Positions 1-8,379 of a DNA stretch of 47,384 bases are shown piece after piece. The first letter of the stretch is position 1. Every line of letters starts with the position of its first letter. Location: contig NZ_RXMA01000033.1 in the NCBI RefSeq assembly GCF_003966125.1, forward strand, positions 1-47,384, in the 5' to 3' direction. Source of the DNA: Azospirillum griseum. Lineage in GTDB: Bacteria; Pseudomonadota; Alphaproteobacteria; Azospirillales; Azospirillaceae. Under the pieces are notes generated by a model. The model saw only the letters and a program-made list of their open reading frames with translations, was not told the DNA's origin and searched no databases. A program made the position numbers and the translations under genes.

Positions 1-10
1 ACCCATCGCC

Positions 11-87
<77 letters not shown>

Positions 88-94
88 AGTCATA

Positions 95-130
95 AAGCCG
101 TTGATCCAAAACATGGATCAGCGGCTTTTT
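95..130 (+). terminator. Intrinsic terminator of the tRNA gene
   Basis: A 14-bp stem (AAGCCGTTGATCCA pairing with TGGATCAGCGGCTT, with one G-T pair) surrounds a short A-rich loop and runs straight into a T run. This is a textbook rho-independent terminator just after the tRNA 3' end. Confidence 0.9.
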
Positions 131-762
131 GATATCCGTGCTCTGCCTCCGAACCCGCTCCGTGGAAGCCTCGTGGAAGCGACAGGAGGAATGCTTTAGG
201 ATAGATGCGGAGGGGGCTGTCCCAATGCGATAGCTGAAATGCAAGGAGCGCATAACAAAAGTTGGCAAATCCTACTCCTCTGCGAGTGCTGTGGCAGAGG
301 GGGCACCTCGAAGAACAGGGTATACCAGGGTCAGAAAGTTCTGACGTCTGCCCCTTGGTGTCGACCGGGTTGGCGGTCACAGCACAGAAACGGGCGGCCC
401 TGGCGTAGCCCCACAGGTGGTGGTTCGGTTGATGTCGGTGGGACTGCTGCTGGGCATCGTACATGACCGGCGGGACGTTATCCGCCTGAACAAAGGCCAC
501 CTCAGAGCCTGACCGATTCTTCACCACCTTGACGGGCGCTATCCAAGGTGATCCTGAACGACGCCGTCTTCAGCTCTGATTCCAAGAAGAGGCTTGAATC
601 GGCCAGAAGGGGCGGACCGCACATCGCTGGTGGGAATCCGTTGGGACGTCTGTCTGTTTTTCCGTGATCCAGATGGTTGATTCGCTCCGTTCAGGTCCCA
701 TTCAGCAAGCGATGACAAGGTCGGCACCGAACCTACTTTTGCATAAGGCGCACTCCATCATC
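131..762. other. No recognisable gene; possible decayed DNA
   Basis: This 630-base stretch between the tRNA terminator and the outer-membrane protein gene holds only reading frames that resemble nothing I recognise. The longest, on the minus strand around 90-527, runs through the terminator hairpin and is unlikely to be real as a whole. A second minus-strand frame ends at 539 just upstream of it, so the two could be pieces of one old gene split by stops. A short direct repeat, CGTGGAAGC, occurs twice around 160-180. The promoter of the downstream gene must lie near the right end. Confidence 0.4.
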
Positions 763-1578
763 ATGAAAACATCATTCGACTGCGGGATAGCCCTGGCGGC
801 GATTCTCTGCGCGAACATGGCGGGCAACGCGGCGCAAGCGGCGGAAAACGAGGGAGGCAAGCCTTCCAATGACTGGTCCTTCATGCTGGGCGGCGGCGGC
901 ATGTACGCGCCGGATTACGAGGGTTCCAACGACTACAAGCTGCTGCCGATCCCGATTGTCGAGGTGTCCTGGCGGGACCGGGCGCGCCTCACCACAAAGG
1001 GGGGACCGGGAATCCTGGTCACTCCGTTCGCCACCGATGCTGTGAAGGTCGATCTTGGTCTCCGCTACGATATGGGACGCAAGGAAAGCAGCAACAACGC
1101 CCTGAAGGGGTTGGGCAATCTGGACGGCGGCGCGGTGGGCGTTGTTCGGCTCGGCTATGAAATGGGGCCGGTGGGGCTCGGTTTGGAAGTCGCCCGCGAC
1201 CTGGGTGGCGACCGTGATGGCCTCGTGGCCACCGCCGAAGCGGAGTATTCGATCCGTTTGTTCGGCGACCGGACCCGTTTGAACGTATCGCCGCACCTCA
1301 CCTGGGCCGACGACCATTACATGAGCAACAGCTTCGGCATAACCGCCGCCCAATCCGCCCGATCCGTCCGCCGATTTGCCCGCTACGACGCGGGCGCTGG
1401 TTTCAAGGATGTGGGCGTCGCTGTTGGCGTCGGCTATGCCATGACCGACTCGATCCAAGCCATGAGCCGGTTGGGCTATTCCCGTATGCTCGGCGACGCC
1501 GCCGACAGTCCCCTGGTCAAACAGGAGGGCAGCACGGATCAATTCAGCGCGTTCGTCGGTCTCAGTTATCGTTGGTAG
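763..1578 (+). CDS. MipA/OmpV-family outer membrane protein
   Basis: A 271-residue predicted outer-membrane beta barrel. The start chosen at 763 gives a clean signal peptide (basic MKTS, hydrophobic core, AQA-A cleavage near residue 25); an in-frame ATG at 664 would bury that signal. The mature part has the MipA pattern: GGGGMYAPDYEGSNDYK near the N-terminus, then PIVEVSWRDRARLTTKGGPG, alternating strands, and the closing strand FSAFVGLSYRW with a terminal aromatic. MipA in E. coli scaffolds murein enzymes, but many relatives are simply porin-like barrels of unknown role. It stands alone, facing the LysR gene tail to tail. The family call is firm; the function is not. Confidence 0.88.
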   Translation: MKTSFDCGIALAAILCANMAGNAAQAAENEGGKPSNDWSFMLGGGGMYAPDYEGSNDYKLLPIPIVEVSWRDRARLTTKGGPGILVTPFATDAVKVDLGLRYDMGRKESSNNALKGLGNLDGGAVGVVRLGYEMGPVGLGLEVARDLGGDRDGLVATAEAEYSIRLFGDRTRLNVSPHLTWADDHYMSNSFGITAAQSARSVRRFARYDAGAGFKDVGVAVGVGYAMTDSIQAMSRLGYSRMLGDAADSPLVKQEGSTDQFSAFVGLSYRW

Positions 1579-1596
1579 GAAACCCGCCGTCGTCCG

Positions 1597-2503
1597 TCAG
1601 GACTTGGCACACCAGCCCTGGCGTTGCAGTTCTTCAAGCAGCCAGCGGGCACCAATTCCAAGCGGACGCCTTCGGTCGTGGATGGCGAACAATCCGATTG
1701 ATCCCGGCAGCACCGCCGGGTCGTCGATCATCAGGCGCACCAGCCGACCGGAGTCCAAAGCCGCTTCCACGAGATGATGCGGCATGGTTCCCCAACCGAA
1801 CCCCGCCAGCAGGAACTCCAGACGGCTGGCGATGTCGACGAAACGCCACACGCGGGGACTGACGACGCTGAAACTGGGGCCAGGGCGTTGCAGCGGATCG
1901 GTCAGGATCAGTTGCACATGCTCGGCCAGGATGTCCCGTGTCAATGGGCGCGTTTCGCTCGCCAGGGGATGCGTCGGTGCCACGACCGGTGCCAGCGTGA
2001 CTTGTGTCAGCGCCGTTGCCTGCAAATCCTGCGTGGTAGACGGCAGCAGCGCGCACAGTCCCAGTGTGGCGCCGCCATCGCGCACGCGCCGTTCCGCAGC
2101 CCCGATTCCCTCGGTGAACAGCGTCACCGTCAGATCGGGAAAGGCGAGTTGCAGGTTGGCCAGCCCCCGGATCACCGGACCCGTCGGTACGAAACTGTCG
2201 ACGGCGATCGAAAGCTCAGGCTCCAATCCCGCCGCGATCGACTGCGCAGCGCGCTCAAAGGCCTCAGCCTGGCGCAGCACCTGCCGCGCCTGTGTGGCCA
2301 GCACGCGGCCAGCCTCGGTGAAGCGTGGCGTCCGACCGCTGCGGTCGAAGAGCTGGAGTCCTTGCGTGTCCTCAAGCGTCTGAATCGCATGGCTTATGGC
2401 GGATTGCACGCGCCTGAGCTTGCGTCCGGCGGCCGAAAAGCTGCCCGCCATCCTCGATGGCGACGAGCACGCGCAATTGGTCCAGCGTTAAAGCACCGAT
2501 CAC
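1597..2503 (-). pseudogene. LysR-family regulator, reading frame broken near its N-terminus
   Basis: The C-terminal 284 codons (from 2451 down) encode most of a LysR protein: the helix-turn-helix remainder FSAAGRKLRRVQSAISHAI and a substrate-binding domain. Residues expected before it, TLDQLRVLVAIEDGG, lie in a different frame upstream. They begin at GTG 2503, which has an excellent AAAGGAG ribosome site seven bases away. Removing one G from the GGG run near 2445 joins the two frames into an ordinary ~302-residue LysR protein. So the gene is either a recent frameshift mutant or carries a sequencing error. Starting at ATG 2451 would lose the first recognition helices. It diverges from the DoxX gene, the usual arrangement for a LysR gene and its target. 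Confidence 0.8.
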
Positions 2504-2634
2504 GTTCCATCTCCTTTACAGATGGTTTTCATCGAAATCATATCGCTTCCGAAGATGTTTTTCGACCGGCAATGTGGTGGTCGGCAACGATGCCGCCGAC
2601 AACGCTCTAATGACCAAAGCGAAAGGATCTTCCC
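2504..2634. promoter_or_regulatory. Divergent control region, LysR / DoxX cluster
   Basis: 131 bases separate the LysR start from the DoxX start. This stretch is clearly more AT-rich than its neighbours and carries the ribosome sites of both genes (AAAGGAG for LysR on the minus strand, AAAGGA before 2635). It is where the LysR protein would bind if it controls the DoxX operon. I did not find a convincing palindrome to name as the operator. Confidence 0.5.
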
Positions 2635-3048
2635 ATGAGCAGCGCAACCCTCGCCCCCCGCCGCAACCTCCTTGGTCCCGGACTGTGGACCGTTCAAAGC
2701 CTGTTGGCGCTCTTCTTCGTTTATGCCGGCGGAACCAAGCTGTCCATGTCGGCGGACCAACTTGCCGCGATGATCCCCTGGACAGGGGATTATCCGCGAC
2801 TGGCGCTGGTGACGGGCGTGGCGGACCTGCTCGGTGGCCTTGGCGTCCTGTTGCCGTCGCTGACGCGCATCCAACCGCGCCTGACGACGCTCGCCGCGAT
2901 CGGCATCATCGTGTTGCAGGTGTTGGCTCTGCTGTTCCATCTGACGCGCGGCGAAGCGGCGGTTGTTCCTATGAACGTGGTGCTGGTGGCCTTGACGGCC
3001 TTCGTCCTGTGGGGACGCGGTCGCGCCTTGCCGATTCAACCCCGCTGA
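2635..3048 (+). CDS. DoxX-family membrane protein
   Basis: A 137-residue protein with four predicted membrane helices: about 15-32, 55-72, 80-103 and 110-125. The N-terminal LLALFFVYAGGTKL matches the DoxX-like family signature. The family sits in the inner membrane and is often found near oxidoreductases; members have been tied to thiosulfate:quinone oxidation and to oxidative-stress complexes, but most have no assigned activity. The start has an AAAGGA ribosome site. It heads a likely operon with the dioxygenase and flavoprotein genes downstream and diverges from the damaged LysR gene. Confidence 0.82.
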   Translation: MSSATLAPRRNLLGPGLWTVQSLLALFFVYAGGTKLSMSADQLAAMIPWTGDYPRLALVTGVADLLGGLGVLLPSLTRIQPRLTTLAAIGIIVLQVLALLFHLTRGEAAVVPMNVVLVALTAFVLWGRGRALPIQPR

Positions 3049-3099
3049 CCGCAGCCAGCCCCGCTTCCATTCCGCTCCGACCCTATCCGGTTGATCGCC

Positions 3100-3915
3100 A
3101 TGCGCATGCCCACATACTTCCTGTGCCACGGTGGCGGCCCTTGGCCGTGGATGCAGGGTCCGCTGCGGCGGATTCTTGCGGAACTGGAGCGGGGGCTTCT
3201 GAACGTCCCCGCCCAGTGGCCCGCCCAGCCCACCGCCATCCTCGTGATATCGGCCCATTGGGAGGAGCGGGCTTTCACGGTGACGACCGCCGAAGCCCCC
3301 GGCATGGTCTATGACTACACAGGCTTCCCGCCCGAGATGTACGCCATCCGCTATGCCTGTCCGGGGTCGCCGTCGCTCGCGGCGCGGGTGGTCAACCTGC
3401 TGCAGGCCGCAGGTCTGCCCGCCGCCGGAAGCGCCACCCGTGGCTATGATCATGGAACCTACAGCGTTTTGCAGACCCTGGTGCCGGCTGCCGACATCCC
3501 GGTGGTGCAACTGTCGATGCGCCGTTCGCTGGACCCGGACGAGCATTTGCAGGCCGGTCGAGCGCTGGCGGTGCTGCGGGACGAAGGCGTTCTGATCATC
3601 GGCAGCGGCATGACCTGTCACGAGCGTGGCCCCGACATGGCGGCGCCCTCCGCCGCCTTTGACGACTGGTTGCAGCGGGTCGTGTGTGACCAGGACGCGG
3701 TCGCCCGCCGTCAATCCTTGCGCATGTGGGAGCGAGCGCCCCACGCCCGGGTCGTTCATCCGCGCGAAGACCATCTTCTGCCGTTGATGGTGGCCGCCGG
3801 CGCCGGGTGGGACGATCCGGCGCGCTGCGTCTACCGCGACCGGCTGATGGGCTTTGTCACCGTTTCCAGCTACCGCTTCGGCGGTCGCGCTTCCGATGGC
3901 CTCCATGATGAATGA
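3100..3915 (+). CDS. DODA-type (LigB-like) class III extradiol dioxygenase
   Basis: A 271-residue protein of the 4,5-DOPA dioxygenase/YgiD family, non-haem iron or zinc enzymes that open catechol rings. Family landmarks appear in order: LCHGGGPWPW at the N-terminus (metal-binding His), ISAHWEE (second metal His), YDYTGFPPEMYAIRY, GYDHGTYSVLQTL, IPVVQLSMRRS, IIGSGMTCHE (family usually SGNITHN) and HPREDHLLPLMVAAGAG. Start 3100 was chosen over a TTG at 3091; ATG 3106 is also possible. The stop overlaps the next start, so the two are likely translated together. The physiological substrate is unknown; a catechol is inferred from the family. Confidence 0.85.
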   Translation: MRMPTYFLCHGGGPWPWMQGPLRRILAELERGLLNVPAQWPAQPTAILVISAHWEERAFTVTTAEAPGMVYDYTGFPPEMYAIRYACPGSPSLAARVVNLLQAAGLPAAGSATRGYDHGTYSVLQTLVPAADIPVVQLSMRRSLDPDEHLQAGRALAVLRDEGVLIIGSGMTCHERGPDMAAPSAAFDDWLQRVVCDQDAVARRQSLRMWERAPHARVVHPREDHLLPLMVAAGAGWDDPARCVYRDRLMGFVTVSSYRFGGRASDGLHDE

Positions 3916-4648
3916 CTCCTTCAGCCCAACGCCAGGTCAGACCTCACCCAGCGGCGACGTCGATGGCGTGGTGTCGCGTCTCTTGACACAGTTTCTGTTC
4001 CGATCCGCCGTGGTCGCCGACAACCGCGAACTGGCGCCGGGACTGCATCTTCTGACGCTGGAGGGAGCGGCGCTGCGCGGACTTGATTGGAGACCCGGCG
4101 ACAAGCTCCAGGTCAAGCTTGGTGGGGGAATGACGACACGAACCTACACCCCCATTGAATGGGACGCCGAACAGGGGCGCACCCGGCTTTTCGCCCACGC
4201 ACTGGCCCCCGGACCTGGCGGGGTGTGGGCGCGCGACGCCCGGCCCGGCCAACTGGTCCGTCTGTTCGGTCCACGCAAGTCATTGGACCTGTCCCGGCTT
4301 GACGCGCGGACCGGGATGCTTGTTGGCGACGAAACCGTGATCGGCCTCGCCGCCGCGTGGCGACCCGCTCATGCTCTTTTCGAGGTCAACGACAGGAACG
4401 CCGTGCAAGGCGTCGCCGATTGGCTGGGGCTGCCCGCCACCGTGATCGCCCGACAGTCGGACGACGGCCATCTCGACAGAATGATCGACGCTTTGCTCCA
4501 TGCGTGGGATCAGGACACCGGCTTTGTCCTTGCCGGGTGCGCCCGGACGATCCAACGCCTGTTGCGGGCGTTGCGGGAGAACGGCGTCACCCCGAATCGC
4601 ATTCTGACCAAGGCCTATTGGGCCGAGGGGAAGGTCGGCCTCGACTGA
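3896..4648 (+). CDS. Siderophore-interacting / FAD-binding reductase-like protein
   Basis: About 250 residues resembling the SIP (ViuB-like) flavoproteins that reduce ferric siderophores in the cytoplasm. The flavin motif TTRTYTPIEWD (RxYT) is present, followed by PGPGGVWARDARPGQLVRLFGPR and the C-terminal LTKAYWAEGKVGLD that resembles the SIP tail KxYWxxG. The start is uncertain: ATGs at 3896, 3905 and 3908 all overlap the end of the dioxygenase gene. The first ~30 residues look unstructured. With DoxX and the dioxygenase it may form a redox unit acting on catechol-type iron ligands; that link is inference. Confidence 0.78.
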   Translation: MASMMNDSFSPTPGQTSPSGDVDGVVSRLLTQFLFRSAVVADNRELAPGLHLLTLEGAALRGLDWRPGDKLQVKLGGGMTTRTYTPIEWDAEQGRTRLFAHALAPGPGGVWARDARPGQLVRLFGPRKSLDLSRLDARTGMLVGDETVIGLAAAWRPAHALFEVNDRNAVQGVADWLGLPATVIARQSDDGHLDRMIDALLHAWDQDTGFVLAGCARTIQRLLRALRENGVTPNRILTKAYWAEGKVGLD

Positions 4649-4740
4649 CGCGCCGTTCCACCTGGACGATCATCCTTCCTGCGGCGACCGCGATCCGGTG
4701 GGTGGGCGGTCCACCCGCAGTTCCCCCGTTGGCGGCAGAG

Positions 4741-4779
4741 CCATCCTGATTCCTCAGGATGGTTCAGGCTGGCTTCAGG
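4741..4779 (+). promoter_or_regulatory. Hairpin plus direct repeats before the two-component operon
   Basis: A perfect 9-bp inverted repeat (CCATCCTGA, TTCC, TCAGGATGG; 4741-4762) is followed by TTCAGG at 4763-4768 and again at 4774-4779, separated by five bases. Together with the TCAGG of the hairpin there are three half-sites at 10-11 base steps. OmpR/PmrA-type regulators bind such direct repeats on one face of the helix, so this is a good candidate for autoregulation of the response regulator starting at 4821. The hairpin has no T run, so it is a poor terminator. Confidence 0.5.
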
Positions 4780-4820
4780 TTTTCGCGGCAACTCTGGCGT
4801 CAAGCAGTTGGGAGCAAGCC

Positions 4821-5480
4821 GTGCGGATTTTGCTTGTCGAAGATGACCCGCTGATCGGCGACGCGATTCGCGTGCGGCTGACCCGGGCTGGAATAACCGT
4901 TGATTGGCTTGAGGACGGGGCGAGCCTCGATGGAATCGCGGAATTGGCGGGCTTTGATCTGATGATCCTTGACCTGGGCCTGCCCGACCGGGACGGGTTT
5001 GAGATCCTGCGCGAACGGCGGGCTGATTGGTCGGGAACGCCGATCCTGATCCTGAGCGCGCGCTACGAACTGGACAGCCGGGTGCGGGGCTTGGATTTGG
5101 GCGCTGACGACTATCTGGTCAAACCCTTTGAGATGGAGGAGCTTCTGGCTCGCTGCCGGGCGCTGGCACGCCGACGCGGCAACTCTCTTTCGGGAGTTCG
5201 GCAATACCGGGATCTGAGGATTGACCCCGCTTCCTTGATGGTGTGGCGCGGCGGCGAGAGCGTCGCGCTGACGCCGAAGGTGTTCGCGTTGCTGTTGCGT
5301 TTCGTCGAAAATCAGGGGCGCGTTCTCACGCGCAACGCGCTGGAGGAGCATCTTTACGGTTGGAACGGCGAGGCCGAGAGCAACACGCTGGAGGTCTTCG
5401 TGTCGCAGATCCGCCGCAAACTGGGAGCCGATCTGATCCAGACGATCCGTGGGGTCGGCTACATGCTGCCGAGAGAATAG
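4821..5480 (+). CDS. OmpR-family response regulator
   Basis: 219 residues. The receiver domain (1-115) has the acidic pair EDD at 7-9, phospho-acceptor Asp51 in LDLGLPDRDGF, Ser79 and Lys101 in DYLVKPF. A winged-helix DNA-binding domain (about 125-218) follows, with ALTPKVFALLLRF, NTLEVFVSQIRRKL and the final IRGVGYMLP. The start is GTG 4821, preceded by GGGAG; upstream in-frame codons give no domain. It most resembles QseB/PmrA/TctD-type regulators. The kinase gene follows after one base, so they form a pair. Direct repeats upstream suggest autoregulation. The signal is not identifiable. Confidence 0.94.
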   Translation: MRILLVEDDPLIGDAIRVRLTRAGITVDWLEDGASLDGIAELAGFDLMILDLGLPDRDGFEILRERRADWSGTPILILSARYELDSRVRGLDLGADDYLVKPFEMEELLARCRALARRRGNSLSGVRQYRDLRIDPASLMVWRGGESVALTPKVFALLLRFVENQGRVLTRNALEEHLYGWNGEAESNTLEVFVSQIRRKLGADLIQTIRGVGYMLPRE

Positions 5481-5481
5481 A

Positions 5482-6909
5482 ATGCTGTCGATCCGCGCAC
5501 GGCTGCAACGTCGTCTGGCTTGGCTGATCGCGGCGGTGTGGGCACCGGCATCCGCCCTGATCATCATCGCGGTCGCGCTGGAATACAGGCAGTCGATCCA
5601 CAATCGAACCGCCCACACGGCGCAACTGATCCTGGCTTTCGCGTCGAGCCAGCCGACGCCAACCGTCGCAACTCCGCCGATGACGATGCCGCGCCTGGAA
5701 GGGTGGCGTGGACCGGATGCCGATCTTGGCGATTATTTGGTTGTCGTCAGCCGCCATGGGCGGCTTCTCTACAGTTCGGAGGCGCTGCCGTCGGATCGGC
5801 TGCTGGCTTTGCCAATGCACGGTGAGGCTGATGTCGGCGACACCACACGGATCTTCCATGGTTTCGAGGACGAGCGCAGCGGCACGCGGGTGGTGATCGG
5901 CGTCAATCTGTTCGATCCGTTGTTCTCTTCGCTCCATGTGGCGGGGTTGGTCGCGGCCTATGTGCTGGTCAGCACGGTCCTGATCGCCATCACTCTTGGC
6001 GTCGGCGTCCGTTCTGGTCTGGTGCCGCTCGGCGCGTTCGCCGAACAGGTGTGCGAGCGTGGCGAGGACAATCTAGAGCCGCTGGACGAGATGGAGGCGC
6101 CGGACGAATTGCGGGGGGTGGCCCGTGCGCTCAACGCCCTGATGGCGGGACTGCGGGTTGTGCTGGCGCGTGAGCGTGACTTCGTCTCAAGCGCAGCGCA
6201 CGAACTGCGCACGCCGCTGACCGCGATCCGAGCGCAGGTCGAAGCCCTTGGAGAGGAACTACCTGACCACAGCCGACCCCGCTTTGCGAACATATTGCAA
6301 GCCACGGATCGGGCCGGACGGCTGATCTCGCAGCTTCTCGACGTCACCCGCTCCCAGTCGGTTGATCTGACGCAGAATCCCGCCGACCGCGTGGATCTGG
6401 TTGGGCTGGTCCAGTCGGTCGTCGCCGATCTGGTTCCATTGGCGAACAGGCGGAAGGTGGAGGTCGTTCTGGAATCGCCGCGTTCCGCTTGGGTCACGAC
6501 GCGCCCGGAACTGCTTGCCATCGTGCTGCGCAACATTGTCGAAAACGCGCTCAAATATGCCGGAACGCCGGGCCGCGTCGTCGTCACGATCACTCCCGTC
6601 GCCGACACCGTCGTCACCGATCCGACCGCCTTTGATCTGCTGGTGGAGGATGATGGCCCCGGCCTGGTGCCGGAGGCGTTTCAACGGGCGTTCGCGCGTT
6701 TCCAGCGGCTGGGGCGGTCCGGCGACGAGGGGGTGGGGCTTGGCCTTTCGATCGTCGCCGAGTTGTGTCAGCGCATGGGCGTGCCCGTGGAGCGGTTGGA
6801 GCCGGGGGCGCTGGGTGGTTTGCTCGTCCACTTGCGTCTGCCGGGGACGCCGCCGCCCCGACCGGCGACAGTCGCCTCGAGCGTCCAGACCGTCGCGCCA
6901 TCGCGTTGA
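5482..6909 (+). CDS. Two-component sensor histidine kinase
   Basis: 475 residues of an inner-membrane kinase of the QseC/TctE/PmrB type. A first membrane helix (about 12-35) leads to a ~130-residue periplasmic sensor region, then a second helix (about 160-188). A HAMP-like linker follows. The H-box is SSAAHELRTPLTAIRAQ with phospho-acceptor His240. The ATP-binding domain shows LRNIVENALKYA (N box), VEDDGPGL (G1) and GDEGVGLGLSIVAEL (G2). The C-terminal ~20 residues are Pro/Ala/Val-rich and probably disordered. It starts two bases after the regulator stop, so the two genes are co-expressed. Confidence 0.94.
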   Translation: MLSIRARLQRRLAWLIAAVWAPASALIIIAVALEYRQSIHNRTAHTAQLILAFASSQPTPTVATPPMTMPRLEGWRGPDADLGDYLVVVSRHGRLLYSSEALPSDRLLALPMHGEADVGDTTRIFHGFEDERSGTRVVIGVNLFDPLFSSLHVAGLVAAYVLVSTVLIAITLGVGVRSGLVPLGAFAEQVCERGEDNLEPLDEMEAPDELRGVARALNALMAGLRVVLARERDFVSSAAHELRTPLTAIRAQVEALGEELPDHSRPRFANILQATDRAGRLISQLLDVTRSQSVDLTQNPADRVDLVGLVQSVVADLVPLANRRKVEVVLESPRSAWVTTRPELLAIVLRNIVENALKYAGTPGRVVVTITPVADTVVTDPTAFDLLVEDDGPGLVPEAFQRAFARFQRLGRSGDEGVGLGLSIVAELCQRMGVPVERLEPGALGGLLVHLRLPGTPPPRPATVASSVQTVAPSR

Positions 6910-6976
6910 ACAACGCGGCCTGAAGCAGTCAGTCAGAGCAATCCACATGATGGAAAGCGGATATAGGAGCGAGCCA

Positions 6977-7759
6977 ATGAAAGCCGTTTTGTTGCATCGC
7001 ACATTTTTTCCGGGGCGGGCAGTTGCGCTCGCCTGCCTTGTGGCTGTTGCCGCCTGCGCAGGAACGCCGGTCGATCCGACCGCGCGCGTCGGCCATGATG
7101 GGGGGAATGATCCCGCCGAGCCGATGAACCGCATCATTTTTGAGGGCAATCAATGGATTGACCGCAACGCCTTGCAACCCGTGGCGCGAACCTACCAGAC
7201 CTATGTTCCAGACGCGGCCCGCAACGGCCTGCGCAATGTCAGCCAAAATCTGCAAGCGCCCGCCGTGCTGGTGAACGACATGCTCCAGGGCAACATGGGG
7301 CGGGCCTGGATCACGACCCAACGCTTTTCCGTCAACAGCACGGTGGGTGCCGCTGGGCTGTTCGATGTGGCGAGCGACTGGGATTTGCCGATGCACCAGG
7401 CTGATTTCGGGCAGACCCTGGGAGTCTGGGGCGTCGGATCCGGCCCGGATGTCCAGCTTCCTCTGTTTGGATCCTCCAATGTGCGGGATTCAGTTGGAAC
7501 GGCTTTGGGGTTCTTCGGCGATCCGGTCGGCTATGTTCCGGGCGCGCAGGTGGTCCAACTCTCGGCCGCCGCTGCCGGGATGGTTGATGGGCGCGCCCGT
7601 ATGCTTCCTGTGACCGAGGATTTGGAGAGAAATTCGGTGGATTACTACGCCACGCTGCGCAGCGTGTACGCGCAGCGCCGCGAGGTTTTCATCGAAGAGG
7701 GCAGGAATGGCGGTCAGCCGACCCATGGAAAGGCGGAGTCTTTGGAGTTCCCACCCTGA
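6977..7759 (+). CDS. mlaA: MlaA (VacJ)-family outer membrane lipoprotein
   Basis: 260 residues. A signal peptide ends in a lipobox (VAVAAC, Cys near residue 20), giving a lipoprotein expected in the outer membrane. The MlaA domain follows: PAEPMNRIIFEGNQWIDRN, then RNGLRNVSQNLQAPAVLVND, the helical TTQRFSVNSTVGAAGLFDVA, and FGQTLGVWGVGSGPDVQLPL. MlaA removes misplaced phospholipid from the outer leaflet and hands it to MlaC. The MlaFEDBC transporter is not nearby, so this is an orphan copy beside a two-component system that may control it. Start 6977 has a TAGGAGC ribosome site. It faces the VOC gene across a structured convergent spacer. Confidence 0.9.
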   Translation: MKAVLLHRTFFPGRAVALACLVAVAACAGTPVDPTARVGHDGGNDPAEPMNRIIFEGNQWIDRNALQPVARTYQTYVPDAARNGLRNVSQNLQAPAVLVNDMLQGNMGRAWITTQRFSVNSTVGAAGLFDVASDWDLPMHQADFGQTLGVWGVGSGPDVQLPLFGSSNVRDSVGTALGFFGDPVGYVPGAQVVQLSAAAAGMVDGRARMLPVTEDLERNSVDYYATLRSVYAQRREVFIEEGRNGGQPTHGKAESLEFPP

Positions 7760-7761
7760 AA

Positions 7762-7891
7762 AGGAGGCCAGTGTTCGCCTCCCGTTCGACCGCCCGGTTT
7801 TCAACCGCAAGCCTGACAAGGGGGAGGCGGCACCCAGACGCTGATACCGACGCTGCCAAAAGCGCTTTGGCGATCCGCAAGGCGTCTGGGG
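7762..7891. terminator. Structured convergent spacer, probable two-way terminator
   Basis: The spacer between the convergent MlaA and VOC genes contains GGAGGC/GCCTCC (about 7764-7783). It also has a 9-bp perfect pair CCCAGACGC (7834-7842) and GCGTCTGGG (7883-7891), which encloses a nested hairpin GCCAAA/TTTGGC at 7856-7872. There is no long T run, so termination here may be weak or Rho-assisted. Its position between two gene ends makes transcript-end processing the likeliest role. Confidence 0.45.
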
Positions 7892-7918
7892 CGTTCACCA
7901 ATGTTCAAATGGGTGGCG

Positions 7919-8296
7919 TTACGGGTAATTGGCGATCTCGACGAGGTTGTCGTCGGGATCGCGGATGTAGACGGATTGGATGGGGCCGATCGCGCCTGTG
8001 CGGGCGACGGGGCCTTCTTCGATGACCACTTGCTGCCGTTGAAGATGCGCAATCACCTCGGCCAGCGGCGTTTCGGTGATCAGGCAGAAGTCGGCGGATC
8101 CGGCGGTTGGACGATGGGCTTTCGGTTCGAACTCCTTGCCAACCTCATGCAGGTTGATTTTCTGCTGACCGAAAGCCAGCGCCTTGCGGCCGTTGCCGAA
8201 GGTGACGCAGGCCATGCCCAGGACGCGTTCGTAAAACGCGCAGGTCCGTTCGATGGAGGCGACGGTCAAAACGAAATGGTCAAGGCGGACAATCAT
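7919..8296 (-). CDS. VOC-superfamily (glyoxalase/dioxygenase fold) protein
   Basis: 125 residues forming a single VOC module of two beta-alpha-beta-beta-beta units. RLDHFVLTV opens the fold with a metal-ligand His, AFYERVLGM follows, and SVYIRDPDDNLVEIANY carries the second-half acidic ligand. It probably works as a dimer with a divalent metal. Relatives include glyoxalases, fosfomycin-resistance enzymes and methylmalonyl-CoA epimerases, and the sequence alone does not say which reaction applies. Start 8296 has GGAGAG six bases before it. It lies downstream of the oxidoreductase gene on the same strand with an 83-base gap, so it may be the last gene of the left catabolic arm. Confidence 0.82.
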   Translation of the reverse strand: MIVRLDHFVLTVASIERTCAFYERVLGMACVTFGNGRKALAFGQQKINLHEVGKEFEPKAHRPTAGSADFCLITETPLAEVIAHLQRQQVVIEEGPVARTGAIGPIQSVYIRDPDDNLVEIANYP

Positions 8297-8379
8297 GAAC
8301 ACTCTCCACATGATGGCCCGTCATCCCCCGGTTGGGGGAGGACGGTGTGGTTTTCCGAGGAGGCGCGTGATGGGCGATG

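Noticed and set aside
90..527. 145-codon minus-strand frame near the tRNA
   Set aside because: It runs through the tRNA terminator hairpin, has no recognisable motif and an unusual composition; at most part of a decayed gene.
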